A stretch of 64,000 nucleotides of DNA from Trichomonas vaginalis G3 (Eukaryota; Parabasalia; Trichomonadida; Trichomonadidae), in assembly GCF_026262505.1 (NCBI RefSeq), contig NC_067206.1, positions 15,372,205-15,436,204 on the forward strand, in the 5' to 3' direction. Numbering within the stretch: the first letter of the stretch is position 1; each line of letters opens with the position of its first letter. The translations under genes and the position numbers were made by a program. The notes below the pieces were generated by a model, which saw only the letters and a program-made list of their open reading frames with translations, had not been told where the DNA came from and ran no database searches. This document shows positions 1 to 10,017 of this stretch, piece after piece.

Positions 1-1314
1 TTCTACGTTTCACATCGATTCAACGTATAAACTTCTAAGGGCTAACATTCCATTATATGCACTCACAGGAAAAACAGAACATACTATTGTTTTTCCTTTT
101 TTGTATTTCTTTATTTCTCCTGACACAAGCGAAAATATTCAATATTGTGTTTGTCGTTATTTTCAATATATTAATAGAGAACCCGAGATGATAAGTATGG
201 ACTGCGCCCCACAAATAGCCGAGGCAATTGAGCGAGGTATTCCAAACTGTCATATTCTTTGGTGTGGCGTGCATGTCCTTCGCGCCATATTAAGAAAAGC
301 GGATAAGTTTAAATCACGAGACAATTTTGAAGAATTTTATAATCTAATGAAATTATTAGTATTCGATACTAAAGAAGAATCTCCCGAGGAAGAACAGAAC
401 CAAGAAGAAGAAAATCCTAGAGAGGAACCAGCTCAATCTCACTTACTTCAAGCAGAAGAAATTGAAGAAGAGGAACAATATGAAGAAGAATTCATCGAAA
501 ATGAATTTCAACCTTCTCAAATCTTTTTACCACGAGAATCTTCTGATGATCCAAACGATTCTGAATTTATTCCAGAAGAAGAAACGTTTGAAACAAGTGA
601 AGAAGTTCCAGAGCACCTCACTCAAGAAGAAGCTGCAGACCTAGATGCAGTTTATGATCGAATTCTTGAAATTCTTTCCACTGAACCGAAAGCCCAAAAG
701 TACTTCGATAGGCAATGGAGGCATCATTTAGATCGTTGGAATAAGCGCTATCGCAACGGAGGTGACGCGACTAATAACGTCAGTGAGTCACATTTCAAAG
801 TTCTCAAGCATTATTATTTCCCAGAGAGAAGGAATATTCGATTAGACGATTTTGTTGTTGAATTATACACAACGGTTGTTCCAGCATTATTGATTAAATT
901 TAAAGTTCAATTAATCAATAGTGATAAAGTTGTTCGTATATTACGAAAAGCTAATGACCATGAACAAATATTGGAAAACAAAAAAGTCGAATGTTTGAAA
1001 ATGCTTGAAGCAATATATTCAAGTTTGCAACAAGGATCAATAGATTCAAATCTTGTTTATTGTACTTTAAAGGTACTTTTAAAAAAGAAACAATTAATGT
1101 AAAAGATTCAAATAATTTTTTATTATTATTTTATTAATTTTTTAAAATAAGGTTAATAAAAAGTGACACTGGATAATTTGTCCCACACTCTATGAGAGAA
1201 TTGATTTTAAATAAGAGAGAGATATTATATAGATAATATTTTAAAAAATAATTTTGAGACCTCCTCCCCTGTTTTCTCACTCAATGTCACTTTTTCGAAA
1301 AATGTCGCTGTCTC
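1..1314 (+). mobile_element. MULE-type DNA transposon, right-hand part
   Basis: The left end lies outside the window. The right end is placed at 1314 because positions 1285-1314, read on the minus strand, give GA, eight variable bases, then a T-rich run into CGAAAAAGTGACA. This spacing equals that of the four ends at 4485, 6112, 10098 and 12067. The subterminal stretch (about 1258-1284, a GAGGTCTC-like and AGGGGAGG-like segment) resembles the left subterminal part of the 10098 element. It carries a transposase gene, so it is the likely autonomous member of that end family. The inner end is well supported; the family name rests on the encoded protein. Confidence 0.75.
2..1102 (+). CDS. MULE-family transposase, 5' partial
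   Basis: The reading frame is open from base 2 to the stop at 1102, about 366 codons, so the N-terminus (zinc-finger and early domain) lies off the window. Visible motifs are HIDSTYK (first catalytic Asp at codon 6), a VFPF-Y-FIS block, SMDCAPQ (second Asp), and CHILWCGVHV, which matches the C/H block of MULE transposases. A strongly acidic, Glu-rich linker of about 100 residues follows. A C-terminal part then contains TNNVSES, typical of MULE C-termini. The protein would cut and join at its own terminal repeats. No break is seen in the visible part. MULE assignment is confident; activity cannot be judged without the missing end. Confidence 0.85.
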   Translation, partial: STFHIDSTYKLLRANIPLYALTGKTEHTIVFPFLYFFISPDTSENIQYCVCRYFQYINREPEMISMDCAPQIAEAIERGIPNCHILWCGVHVLRAILRKADKFKSRDNFEEFYNLMKLLVFDTKEESPEEEQNQEEENPREEPAQSHLLQAEEIEEEEQYEEEFIENEFQPSQIFLPRESSDDPNDSEFIPEEETFETSEEVPEHLTQEEAADLDAVYDRILEILSTEPKAQKYFDRQWRHHLDRWNKRYRNGGDATNNVSESHFKVLKHYYFPERRNIRLDDFVVELYTTVVPALLIKFKVQLINSDKVVRILRKANDHEQILENKKVECLKMLEAIYSSLQQGSIDSNLVYCTLKVLLKKKQLM

Positions 1315-1346
1315 TCACACCCTCCATTCTTCCTATGATGAGAAAC

Positions 1347-2022
1347 TATCTCATACCGAAAAGAGGAATAACGAAAAGTGACATTTGGCGCCAATTTTAA
1401 ATTATAAATAAAAATGCATTTTATTAATAAATTTAATATTTAAATAACATTTAAATTAGAGTTTGTTAAATAAAATAAAAGATTTAATAATATTTAAATT
1501 TAAGAAACAATTTTCGTTGCCATAGGAAGAATTGGAGGGTGTGAGATACTATTATGTACAATAGTACTCACACCCTCCAATTCCTAGCCAAAATGGCTAA
1601 AAATTGGGTGCAATTTTTTTGCATTGCGCCCAATTTTTAGCCATTTTGGCTTGGCACTATGGTCTGCGAAGATTCATAGATAGAATCAGTACCTCGCAGA
1701 CTCTAGTTCTCTATATGGCGCCGAAAATTTTTGGTGAAATGTCGTCGGATTTCACCAAAAATTTTTCGGCGCCATAGGAAGAATTTGAGGGTGTGAGATA
1801 CTATTACATGCTATAGTACTCACACCCTCCAATTACCAATCATAAAATCTTTTTTTTATTATTATTTTTAAACTTTTTACCATCAATATATTTTTAATTT
1901 TAAACTCTATTTTACAGCAATACTTTTTTAACCAAAAAAATCAAAATATATAGTATTTAAAATTCGCGCCAAATTTAAGGTTTTGTGTCACTTTTCCTTA
2001 TTCCTCTTTTCGGTACGGAACA
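1347..2022. mobile_element. Small non-autonomous palindromic element with 16-bp TSD
   Basis: The two ends are inverted: both read TACCGAAAAGAGGAATAA followed by GAAAAGTGACA, starting eight bases in from each tip. A 16-bp direct repeat, TCCTATGATGAGAAAC, flanks it at 1331-1346 and 2023-2038. It holds no gene, only AT-rich sequence and a chain of palindromes. It lies just right of the MULE end at 1314 and interrupts what would be the MULE's right-hand flanking duplication. Confidence 0.75.
1530..1834. repeat. Palindrome chain, family H (order H1-H2-H3-H4-H1)
   Basis: Five consecutive near-perfect palindromes of about 45-65 bp, separated by only a few bases. H1 has GGAGGGTGTGAG arms. H2 has AGCCAAAATGGCTAAAAAT arms. 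H3 has AGAACTA-type arms with a GTACTGATTC-like centre. H4 has TATGGCGCCGAAAA arms. The same four units recur near 6.6, 14.5 and 19.4-20.6 kb. No coding potential is claimed. Confidence 0.9.
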
Positions 2023-2169
2023 TCCTATGATGAGAAACAAAAAATACGATCGTTGAATCATATGTTTTGAAAAGAAATTCTATTTTATTTTCACATTGTG
2101 TGATAAGTGTTTAAATTAATTTTTTTAATTTTCATTTTTAAAATTTAACTAGTCAAATTTTTGCCCCAA

Positions 2170-2215
2170 AAATAAGATTTTGTGTCACTTTTTGGGGACC
2201 ATTTCCGTACGCCAC
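2170..2215. repeat. Unpaired transposon end (AAAAAGTGACA type)
   Basis: Read on the minus strand from about 2215, this stretch gives TACGGAAATGGTCCCCAAAA followed by AGTGACAC, which resembles the ends of the 1347-2022 element. No partner end was identified in the window, so it is probably the right end of an element that began further left or was later disrupted. Confidence 0.5.
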
Positions 2216-2332
2216 ACTGAGGATAATAAACAAAAAAGTGAATTCAGAATTGATGAAAGCCAATTGTCAGATATGATTAGTAAATGGAAATTTTCTGATT
2301 TGCCTGATCATGTCACACATTGACTATACAGA
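2216..2332 (+). other. Short spacer with upstream helicase remnant
   Basis: From about 2250 the frame that later reads as a helicase shows the residues KWKFSDLPDHVTH and then a stop. This resembles the segment just before the LRNLN motif of PIF1-like helicases. It is degraded coding sequence, not an independent gene. Confidence 0.4.
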
Positions 2333-3046
2333 ATGCCAATGATGTTAATGCGAAATTTGAACATACATGATGGTTTAGTTAAAAATAAGAGATGCTGGGT
2401 AATCGGTCGAGCTTGTGAATCAGTAATCGTTGAGTTTGATGATGGAAACAAAGCAATACTGCCAAAGATTAAAATACCAAAAGAATTATCCGGCCTAACT
2501 ATTGAACGCAAACAAATTCCCTTAAAAAATGTTATTGCGGGAACGATTCACAAAAGCCAAGGCATGACGTTACAGCGTGTTGTGATAGATTTCAGGGAAA
2601 AATTTTTCGAACATGGTATGTTATATGTCGCATTAAGTAGAATCAAAGATCCCAAAAATTTATGTATATTATTACCACCAAAAAATCTAGACTTAGAAAT
2701 TGATAATAGAGACTCTATTATTCCTATTGCCGATCATGAAATTATTGAATTGATTAAGAAAATTGAAAAACAAACACAAGAAGATATGGAATTATGTCAA
2801 ATTGAAAATAATGGAAATGTAGAAAATATTCCAAATGAGAATTTTATTTCTGATGATGACAACCTTAGATTTAATGATGATTTAACAATCATTAAAGAAG
2901 AAATTGAATGGATTGGAACAATTAATGCATTATCATTAAGTTGCATTATAAATAATCAATCAATAATTTTGAATGACATAACTTTTAAATCAATTATGTT
3001 TCAGGTATTGTATAAATTTTGGAGACAAAAATCAATTGAAAATTGA
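2333..3046 (+). pseudogene. PIF1/Helitron-type helicase, C-terminal fragment
   Basis: About 237 codons. Residues 3-12 (MMLMRNLNIH) match the MLLRNLN block of PIF1-like and Helitron helicases. GTIHKSQGMTLQ (about residues 71-82) is superfamily-1 motif V, and MLYVALSRIKDP (about 95-106) is motif VI. These motifs act in ATP-driven DNA unwinding. The Walker A and B region and any Rep/HUH nuclease domain are absent upstream, and an in-frame stop precedes the first Met, so this is a dead fragment. The tail after residue about 115 is Asp/Glu/Asn-rich and runs without a frame change into kinase-like sequence. It could come from a Helitron or from a cellular PIF1 gene; the motifs do not separate the two. 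Confidence 0.7.
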
Positions 3047-3608
3047 ATTGTTCCATGTAATATTATAATATTAAAAGAAGATGATGTGTTTGAAAATGAT
3101 AAAAAAGGATCAGTAATTATCCAAAGGAAATCTTATAATAATATGGATATCAGATTTATTGGACCTGAAAAACTATTAGATATTCAAGAAATGGATTCAA
3201 AAAGTTTAATTTGGTCTATTTGAATTATATTTTTACAATTGAAATTAGGGAATATTTTCGAAGATATTCCGATAAATTGCAGCGGTTGTGAAATGAGAAG
3301 TTATATGATTAATAAATTATCCTATTTATTAGGAAGATTTAATGGAAACCTTAGCGCAAAAATCAGAAGTGAAACAACACGGAAATTATTTGATGATATT
3401 ATTTCATCTAACTCTTATAATGAAATAGAAGCTAATGGAATTATTGATCGTGAATGGAAAAAAATATTTTGGAGAAGAATTCGATTTAATTCGAAGAAAA
3501 CTTATTTATAATCCTGCTCAAAGAATTTCATTGAATGAAGCAATTCATCATAAATATTTTTCGGAAAGGCCTTATCCAATGTTAAATTGTATTAAATATA
3601 TTGATTGA
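2990..3608 (+). pseudogene. Degenerate protein kinase, C-lobe remnant
   Basis: The segment around 3143-3240 reads IRFIGPEKLLDIQ, then SKSLIWSI, a stop, and IIFLQLKLGNIF. This is kinase subdomain VIII-IX (APE and DxWS regions). From 3471 a different frame reads FDLIRRKLIYNPAQRIS, then EAIHHKYFSERPYP, ending at the stop 3606-3608. That is the conserved last helices of CMGC/CK-type kinases. Part of the catalytic-loop region (about 3040-3070) is barely recognisable. At least two stops and one frame change are present, so it is not functional. It begins in the same frame as the helicase fragment upstream. This is the only plausible relic of a host gene in the window. Confidence 0.65.
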
Positions 3609-4403
3609 TTAAATAAAAAGTTTTAATATTTACTAACTTGAATTTTTAATTAAAATATATGAAGCAATAATGATATAAAATTTATTATAGAATGAATTAT
3701 ATGTATTTGGGTAGATTGAATATAATATATTGATAAATTGAATCTAATTGTAAAAGCTATCTATTATGAAAATTGCTCGAGATTGGAATTCAGAATAAGT
3801 TTTCCAAATAATAATTCATTTTGAAATTCGAAATAAAATTTCTTTTTAATGCGTAACATTATATTTGGAAATAGGATAAACCAGAGTATTTTGAGTTCTT
3901 TATACATAATTGATTGAATATCTAGAATTTCCAAATGAAATATAATGTGAAAATAAAACTAATTAGAAATGTCCAATTGAATTAATCATCTCATTTTTCC
4001 CTTTTCTTCTCACTTTAAGATTTGATGACATGAGCAATTTCATTCTGACATTTAAGAATGCAAGCAAATTGTTTTTCATAAGTAAGATGTTAGATTGAGT
4101 AGATCATTTAATTGAAACCACATTACTATGAGATCTCACATCGTTTGATGAGGAATCTAAAAGAGAAGAAGCTCAAATGTACATATGTGTATTGATTGTT
4201 TTGATAGTCCTATAGTTAAAACATTCTCTCTGATATGAATACATTAAATGCTGATGAATAACACACAAAAGTTTAATTTAAATGTAAAATTTCATCCTCT
4301 GAGAGTTCCTTTCAAATCTTTCTTAAAAATATTGTCTTTTTAAAAAATTATGATAATTTAGTTCATGTAACAAATTTATCAAGGTAGATCTTATGAAAAA
4401 AGT
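3609..4403. other. AT-rich spacer, nothing recognised
   Basis: About 800 bases between the kinase remnant and the 81-bp direct repeat. I see no long frame, no palindrome chain, no terminal-repeat signature and no RNA gene. It may be old intergenic host DNA. Confidence 0.5.
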
Positions 4404-4484
4404 TTAAAAACTGCTAAAGCGATTATTCAAATATATAAGAAAAAGACATAATATGATAATTTGATAGCATGATAAAAATTATTA
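4404..4484. repeat. 81-bp direct repeat, left copy (target duplication)
   Basis: Identical base for base to 6113-6193. The bases outside each copy differ, and the transposon ends begin directly inside. It is therefore read as an unusually long target-site duplication of the 4485-6112 element. Confidence 0.85.
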
Positions 4485-4555
4485 GAGTGTGGTAGAATTT
4501 ACGAAAAAGTGACACTTAACCTTAAATTTCCAAACACTATTTTTTGATTGTATTT

Positions 4556-4830
4556 TGTTATTTATATATTTATATATATAAATATATTTATATATGTATA
4601 TTTATATATGTATATTTATATATGTATATTTATATATGTATATTTATATATGTATATTTATATATGTATATTTATATATGTATATTTATATATGTATATT
4701 TATATATGTATATTTATATATGTATATTTATATATGTATATATTTATATATGTATATATTTATATATGTATATATTTATATATGTATATATGCATGTATT
4801 TATATATGTATATTTATTTAAAAAAATTAA
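4556..4830. repeat. TA-rich minisatellite, 14-16 bp unit
   Basis: Tandem copies of TTTATATATGTATA (14 bp), shifting to a 16-bp TTTATATATGTATATA variant toward the right. The period is easy to see and all three forward frames stay open only because the unit lacks stop codons. No gene is implied. Confidence 0.95.
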
Positions 4831-4924
4831 AAATAATATAATTAAAATTTATTTATATTTTAAATTTCATACTGATCTTCGATTCCAATTTGTGAATTGA
4901 TATCATTAACAATTGAATTTCGGT

Positions 4925-5815
4925 GCACCCCTATGAGAGCGCTGGCGACCGAAACACAACTAGTAAGATTGTGTATTAGAAACTGCTTCATGCTGTGTTG
5001 AGAAAGCTTCGATGTCTTTGTAGGATAGCTTTCTGAGAGCGAAACAAGATAGTGTTGAAAAAAAATTGAAAATCTGAGAGACTGTGCAAGAGCCAACGAC
5101 CAAAACACTACCAGTAAGATACAGCAGTAGTAGCTGCTTCATGCTGCATTGAGTATTGTTGAATAATTTGAAGTAGTGGTTTTTGAAATCAGCACCCCTA
5201 TGAGAGCGCTGGCGACCGAAACACAACTAGTAAGATTGTGTATTAGAAACTGCTTCATGCTGTGTTGAGTAAGCTTCGATGTCTTTGTAGGATAGCTTTC
5301 TGAGAGCGAAACAAGATAGTGTTGAAAAAAAATTGAAAATCTGAGAGACTGTGCAAGAGCCAACGACCAAAACACTACCAGTAAGATACAGCAGTAGTAG
5401 CTGCTTCATGCTGCATTGAGTATTGTTGAATAATTTGAAGTAGTGGTTTTTGAAATCAGCACCCCTATGAGAGCGCTGGCGACCGAAACACAACTAGTAA
5501 GATTGTGTATTAGAAACTGCTTCATGCTGTGTTGAGTAAGCTTCGATGTCTTTGTAGGATAGCTTTCTGAGAGCGAAACAAGATAGTGTTGAAAAAAAAT
5601 TGAAAATCTGAGAGACTGTGCAAGAGCCAACGACCAAAACACTACCAGTAAGATACAGCAGTAGTAGCTGCTTCATGCTGCATTGAGTATTGTTGAATAA
5701 TTTGAAGTAGTGGTTTTTGAAATCAGCACCCCTATGAGAGCGCTGGCGACCGAAACACAACTAGTAAGATTGTGTATTAGAAACTGCTTCATGCTGTGTT
5801 GAGTAAGCTTCGATA
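4925..5815. repeat. 267-bp tandem repeat, three full copies plus a partial
   Basis: Units start with GCACCCCTATGAGAGCG at 4925, 5192, 5459 and 5726; the last is partial. Copies are nearly identical. Inside each unit two half-similar blocks occur (CTGCTTCATGCTG appears twice per unit), so the unit itself looks like an old duplication of about 130 bp. The unit is a multiple of three, so small minus-strand frames repeat with it, but they all end inside the unit. Confidence 0.95.
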
Positions 5816-6112
5816 TCTTTATCAGACCACCTTTAAATTAACCACTCACATTCTCACTGTGGTCCATCTAAAATTTGTAAACTTTATGACATAAAATTAT
5901 ATTATATGCAGGATCCCACCTATTACTTAATCTTTTTGGAATAAATGTTTTATAATATTTATCGATTGATTGTAATTTTTTGTATAAAAAAGTTTTTTAT
6001 TTATATTAAAAATATATTCGGTTAATGATATTATCTTATAATTTGTAAATAAATCTAGTAATAAAATAACTTTAATAGTTGGTGTCACTTTTTCGAAAAT
6101 TCTGGTTTTTTC

Positions 6113-6193
6113 TTAAAAACTGCTAAAGCGATTATTCAAATATATAAGAAAAAGACATAATATGATAATTTGATAGCATGATAAAAATTATTA
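6113..6193. repeat. 81-bp direct repeat, right copy
   Basis: Identical to 4404-4484; see that entry. It directly follows the right terminal repeat of the 4485-6112 element. Confidence 0.85.
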
Positions 6194-6520
6194 CGTATAA
6201 TCAAGTATGTCATTAAATATAACATTAATCATTAAATATTTTGCAATACAAATGGAGAATTCATTAATTATAACATAACAATTTCGTATTATGATGAAAC
6301 TATTAGTTCTATGAAAATCAATAAAAAACATTTCAAAACTCGCAAAGCTAAATTTTCTAAAACAAGTTATTCTCTGAAAATATATGAAAACTAAATATAA
6401 ACGAGATAAATTTAGCAGAATTATTAACTGCATATAATATTAAGACTTTATTTATTAAAAGTGATGTTGAAACCATATAGATTCAAAATTATAACTGAAA
6501 TTTGAAAATTAAGAATTATT
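6194..6520. other. AT-rich spacer, nothing recognised
   Basis: Holds only a short minus-strand frame with no recognisable motif. The last six bases (ATTATT) are the probable left target duplication of the following integrase element. Confidence 0.5.
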
Positions 6521-6589
6521 CTTATATACGAAAAAAGGAGATTTGACAGAATGTCAAATCTCCTCAAAAAGTGACAGTTTACATGGCAA

Positions 6590-6805
6590 ACAATTGCGAG
6601 CAATTTTTAGCCATTTTGGCTGAGAACTAGGGTCTGCCAGGTACATAGATAGAATCAGTACCTCGCAGACTCTAGTTCTCTATATGGCGCCGAAAATTTT
6701 TGGTGAAATGTCGTCGGATTTCACCAAAAATTTTTCGGCGCCATAGGAAGAATTGGAGGGTGTGAGATACTATTACATATAATAGTACTCACACCCTCCA
6801 AAATC
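6590..6805. repeat. Palindrome chain, family H, near left end of the integrase element
   Basis: Contains part of H2, then H3, H4 and H1 in the same order as at 1530-1834. A small hairpin with arms GGAGATTTGACA lies just before it at about 6535-6562. The tract sits between the left terminal repeat and the first nested insertion. Confidence 0.85.
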
Positions 6806-7374
6806 TCGAAAATCTCAAAATTTCCTGCAATTATCATCAACTTTGCATAGCACAATCGGCCAAAAATTCATTCAATTGTCCTTCTTCTCAATATTTCTTA
6901 ACTCTTTCGATTTCTTTCAAAATATCTTTCAATAATCTTTCAATGATAAATATTATACAAAAACGATTAGTATGAAACTTTTTTGCATTTTAAAAATATT
7001 TGATATTTCTGTTTTTATTTCAATTTTTATATTTTTATTTTCCTTTTTTAGATGAAACTTATTTGTTTACCAATATTCCTTATTTTATAAAATTTTTCAA
7101 TTGAATACTACAATAATTTTATCTCTCCTTTATTAAATTTTCGATTTTTATGTTAATTCTAATTCTTTGCACTATTTCTTGTCTAAATCTTCTAAAATTT
7201 TTATTTTAATTTAATTTGACACATAATCATCCTTTTAATTTTCGATTCAAATCCTTATCCTCTTCATTATTTTTCAATATTTTTTATCGTAATTTGTAAA
7301 ATTCGTTCTTTTATAGCTGTTTAAATAATCCAAAACCATGATATTTATTATTGTTAATTATTCCTAATCATGTT
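6806..7374. other. Gene-free AT-rich part of the integrase element
   Basis: No reading frame or structure supported. The last 15 bases (7360-7374, ATTCCTAATCATGTT) are the left target duplication of the element that starts at 7375. Confidence 0.6.
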
Positions 7375-8383
7375 TGTTGTGCATGAAAATTCGGTTCACT
7401 TCACTTCTGACAAAAGTGACAAGTTTACATGGCAAAAATAGTTTACATGGCAAAATATATAAGGTATTTTTAAAAGTAGTTATCTTTATATATAAAAATA
7501 AAACTTTTGATATATTTGAGTAAATGATTTATTTATTTATTTATTTTTTTAAATCAAATCATATAAATATATATATATATATATAATAGTGAAATAGAAC
7601 AAGAGATAATTATTGATGATTAAATTGTAGACGAGGATAAAAGTTTAGATAAATTAATAAAATTAGTGTGGAATCAGACAAATTTCGGGTTGTTTGGGAA
7701 GGAATTGTTGGCTATGATGTACTGATTCATGATCAGTACATCATAGCCAACAATTCCTTATACAAAGTTCAAAAACTTGGGTGCAATCAGAACTGATTGC
7801 ACCCAAGTTTTTGAACTTTCTCGAGGGAATGAAAGGGTAAGAGGTATACATTATGAATATATACCTCTTACCCTTCCATTCCCTCTCTGACAGCGGGAAA
7901 CTTTGTCTGAATAGTTTAACATTCAGACAAAGTTTCCCGCTGTTTGCGAAGGAATTGTTGGCTATGATGTACTGATTCATGATCAGTACATCATAGCCAA
8001 CAATTCCTTATACAAAGTTCAAAAACTTGGGTGCAATCAGTTCTGATTGCACCCAAGTTTTTGAACTTTCCATTAACAATTTTTCAATCACATTTATACA
8101 ACCCAAATCTATACCAATCATACTCTTATTCATACATCATATTTTAAAATCTTTTGCAACTTGGTCTGCTGTCTTTTTGCCAATAGAATATTCAAGATAT
8201 GCCGTAATATAAATCTGATTTTCATTTGGCAGATCCACTTCTTGTCTTTCCATTTTTTTTGAATCAATTTATACAAATAAACTTATAAAACACAAAATTA
8301 TTATTTTATAATATAATTCTTAGATAATACATCCGATATGTAAAGTGTCAAAAATGAATTGAACCGAATTTTCATGCATTACA
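7375..8383. mobile_element. 15-bp-TSD palindromic element, intact copy
   Basis: Ends are inverted: TGTTGTGCATGAAAATTC at 7375 and the inverse TGTAATGCATGAAAATTC at 8383. Flanks are exact 15-bp repeats ATTCCTAATCATGTT (7360-7374, 8384-8398). It holds a palindrome chain and no gene. A second copy lies at 21113-44343, split by a Polinton. The uninterrupted TTGAGTA at 7516-7522 is the empty-site counterpart of that Polinton insertion. Confidence 0.9.
7695..8075. repeat. Palindrome chain, family B (order a-b-g-d-a-b)
   Basis: Six palindromes. The a arm begins GGAATTGTTGGCTATGATG, b begins AAAGTTCAAAAACTTGGG, g begins GAGGGAATG then AAGGGTAAGAGG, and d begins GACAGCGGGAAACTTTGTC. The two b units differ in their central dinucleotide (AA, then TT), which is one flip relative to the other. 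Small frames crossing this tract are artefacts of the palindromes. Confidence 0.9.
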
Positions 8384-8536
8384 ATTCCTAATCATGTTTT
8401 TTCCATTAATTTTAATTTTTTATTTTCTGAACCATTTAAATTAATTTTGTCAAGAATATTTTTTCAATATAGACTTCTGAAATAATTAAATTATTCTCAA
8501 ATTCTCACAAATTATTTCATTTCAAATTTGTTTAAA

Positions 8537-9025
8537 ATGAATTTGTACACCTTAGTTGATTCAGCTTGGCTTGAAACAGCTCTAGCACAGATTCAAAGGC
8601 GCACACCGTTAGCCATTGTTCTCACAAATGTTCCATTAGTCAACAACACTATTCGTTCATCAATTAACAAGATAACATTTTACAAAGCTCTCTTATGTAA
8701 TAGACTAATTACTATTGAAGAGTACTTACATCATACATACAAACTTCAAGAGTTTACTACTTTCTACATTAAATATAATAATCGACTCTACGAGTGTTCA
8801 TCCATTTTGAAACACAGATATGACACTCTCCTTACCGATTATTTGATATTACAAAGTTCAAACGACTCTCGTATACAGGAAGAACCCTCATCAGCCAGCG
8901 CTACCAACTCTGTTCCACAGCAACAGCTCTCAACAGCCAACGCTCCTCTACAAAGCCCACTTTCTGCCAACACCCCGCCACAACGCCAGCTCTCTGCCAA
9001 CGCTCCTCTTCAACGCCAGCTTTAA
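8537..9025 (+). pseudogene. Integrase-element transposase, N-terminal part
   Basis: Starts at the ATG of MNLYTLVDSAWLE; the in-frame Leu codon upstream is not needed. About 120 residues with no recognised domain are followed by a low-complexity run rich in Ala, Asn, Pro and Gln, with repeats of the type SANAPLQRQL. The frame stops at 9025, but the same low-complexity repeat continues in the DNA to about 9160, so the repeat has probably slipped. This region precedes the rve core and would be its N-terminal extension. The function of the extension is unknown. Confidence 0.5.
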
Positions 9026-9163
9026 TTAGCCAGCAGTACCAACACTCCCACACAGCCACAACTCTCTGCCAACACTCCTCTTCAACGCCAGCTCTCTGCC
9101 AACACCTCGGCACAGCAACAACTCTCTGCCAATACTCAGCCTCAGCCTCAGCCTCACCCATCT

Positions 9164-9538
9164 GTGTCTATTCCCCTTAAGCGCGGGAGACCCAAAGTTA
9201 ATGTACCAAAAGATCTTAAGGTAACTATTAGAAACCTAATTGAGCAGCATGGCCATCTTGGAATAATCTCCGCCTATAACCAAATAAATAAAGATATCGA
9301 ATATGCCAAATCTCATTTTGAGGCATTTTTGGACATGAAGACGGGTATTGTTCCACAGCCAACGCCTACCCAAGCATGGTTCTCCGCTATTGAACGTTTT
9401 AAGCCCCTGAATCAAATTTCTTCCACAATTCCTTCCCGACTTATGATTGAAGAGTCTCCATTATCATTTCCATCTGAGCTGAGGAACATTAAATATCTTA
9501 CAAACCCTCTTCCACATCCCCCTCAAGACATATGGTAG
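9164..9538 (+). pseudogene. Integrase-element transposase, middle part
   Basis: About 124 codons. It begins with KRGRPKVNVPKDLK, an AT-hook-like GRP motif, followed by a helical segment (IRNLIEQHGHLGIISAYNQI) that fits a helix-turn-helix DNA-binding domain. It ends where the rve-core frame begins, overlapping that frame by a few bases. I read it as the DNA-binding section of the same transposase, now in a different frame from its neighbours. There is no family match beyond the general layout of rve transposases. Confidence 0.5.
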
Positions 9539-9939
9539 AAAGAGGTTTTAGAGAGCTAGGCTTGGCACGTCCAAGGGGACCCTATCGGCCAAAAGGAAAG
9601 ACAAGATACTTAGCTGCCTTTCCTAACCAAATATGGCACGTTGATATCCACTTTCTTGGCAAAAAGAGAAGTCAGATTCTTTATGCTGTGATTGATGACT
9701 GCACAAGGCTCATCATAGAATGGCAGCATCTTTCGTCAAAACATGCTAGCCAAACAGTGAAAGTAATTAAGAGAGCAATAGCCCGTTATGGACCACTACA
9801 TACAATTTGGTCCGATAATGGCGGCGAGAATAAAGGCGAGTTCCTAAAGGCTATGAGGGTTCGGGGATCAATAATGTATATATTGTCTCCCATTGCCCAT
9901 ACCAAAATGGGAAAATCAAGCGCTTGTGCCCTAACATAG
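9532..9939 (+). pseudogene. rve-type integrase/transposase catalytic core
   Basis: About 135 codons. ARPRGPYRPKGKTRY leads to NQIWHVDIHFL (first catalytic Asp). YAVIDDCTRLIIEW follows, then IWSDNGGENKGEF (second Asp). The expected third acidic block lies in another frame just past 9900 (the DNA shows a GKIKRLCPNIE-like reading), so the gene is frame-shifted. The fold is the DDE/RNase H fold shared by IS3/IS481-like transposases and retroviral integrases. With the TIRs at 6521 and 12496, it is best read as a DNA-transposon transposase. Downstream coding continues to about 10097 and resumes at 12068 after a nested insertion. Confidence 0.75.
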
Positions 9940-10017
9940 AGAGCAGAGAGTTGTCATGGGCAAAGATTCAACAATGGGTTGAGTAGTATAATGCTAAACC
10001 TCATCTAGCTTTACCAA

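Larger units (their letters stand above)
4485..6112. mobile_element. Non-autonomous MULE-end element with 81-bp TSD
   Basis: Both ends read GA, eight variable bases, AGAATTT, one base, CGAAAAAGTGACAC. The left end starts at 4485; the right end is its inverse at 6112. The interior has no transposase. It holds a TA-rich satellite (4556-4830) and a 267-bp tandem repeat (4925-5815). The ends match the MULE at the left edge of the window, so that family is the likely source of its transposase. The flanking 81-bp duplication is the notable feature. Confidence 0.85.

Noticed and set aside
4544-4900. Forward frames of 75-118 codons across the TA-rich satellite
   Set aside because: All are translations of a 14-16 bp repeat without stop codons; Ile/Tyr repeats only.
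4860-5760. Repeated minus-strand frames of 78-88 codons
   Set aside because: They repeat because the 267-bp unit is a multiple of three; every copy stops inside its unit and no protein motif is present.
7741-8212. Small frames on both strands across palindromes
   Set aside because: Mirror-image by-products of palindromic DNA; the same holds for 10395-10989 and 19462-20535.
8901-9161. Minus-strand frame rich in Trp, Val, Cys and Glu
   Set aside because: Antisense of the Ala/Pro/Gln low-complexity stretch of the integrase gene.
9532-9939. Retroviral or LTR-element integrase
   Set aside because: The enclosing element has terminal inverted repeats and a 6-bp duplication, and no reverse transcriptase, protease or gag-like gene.
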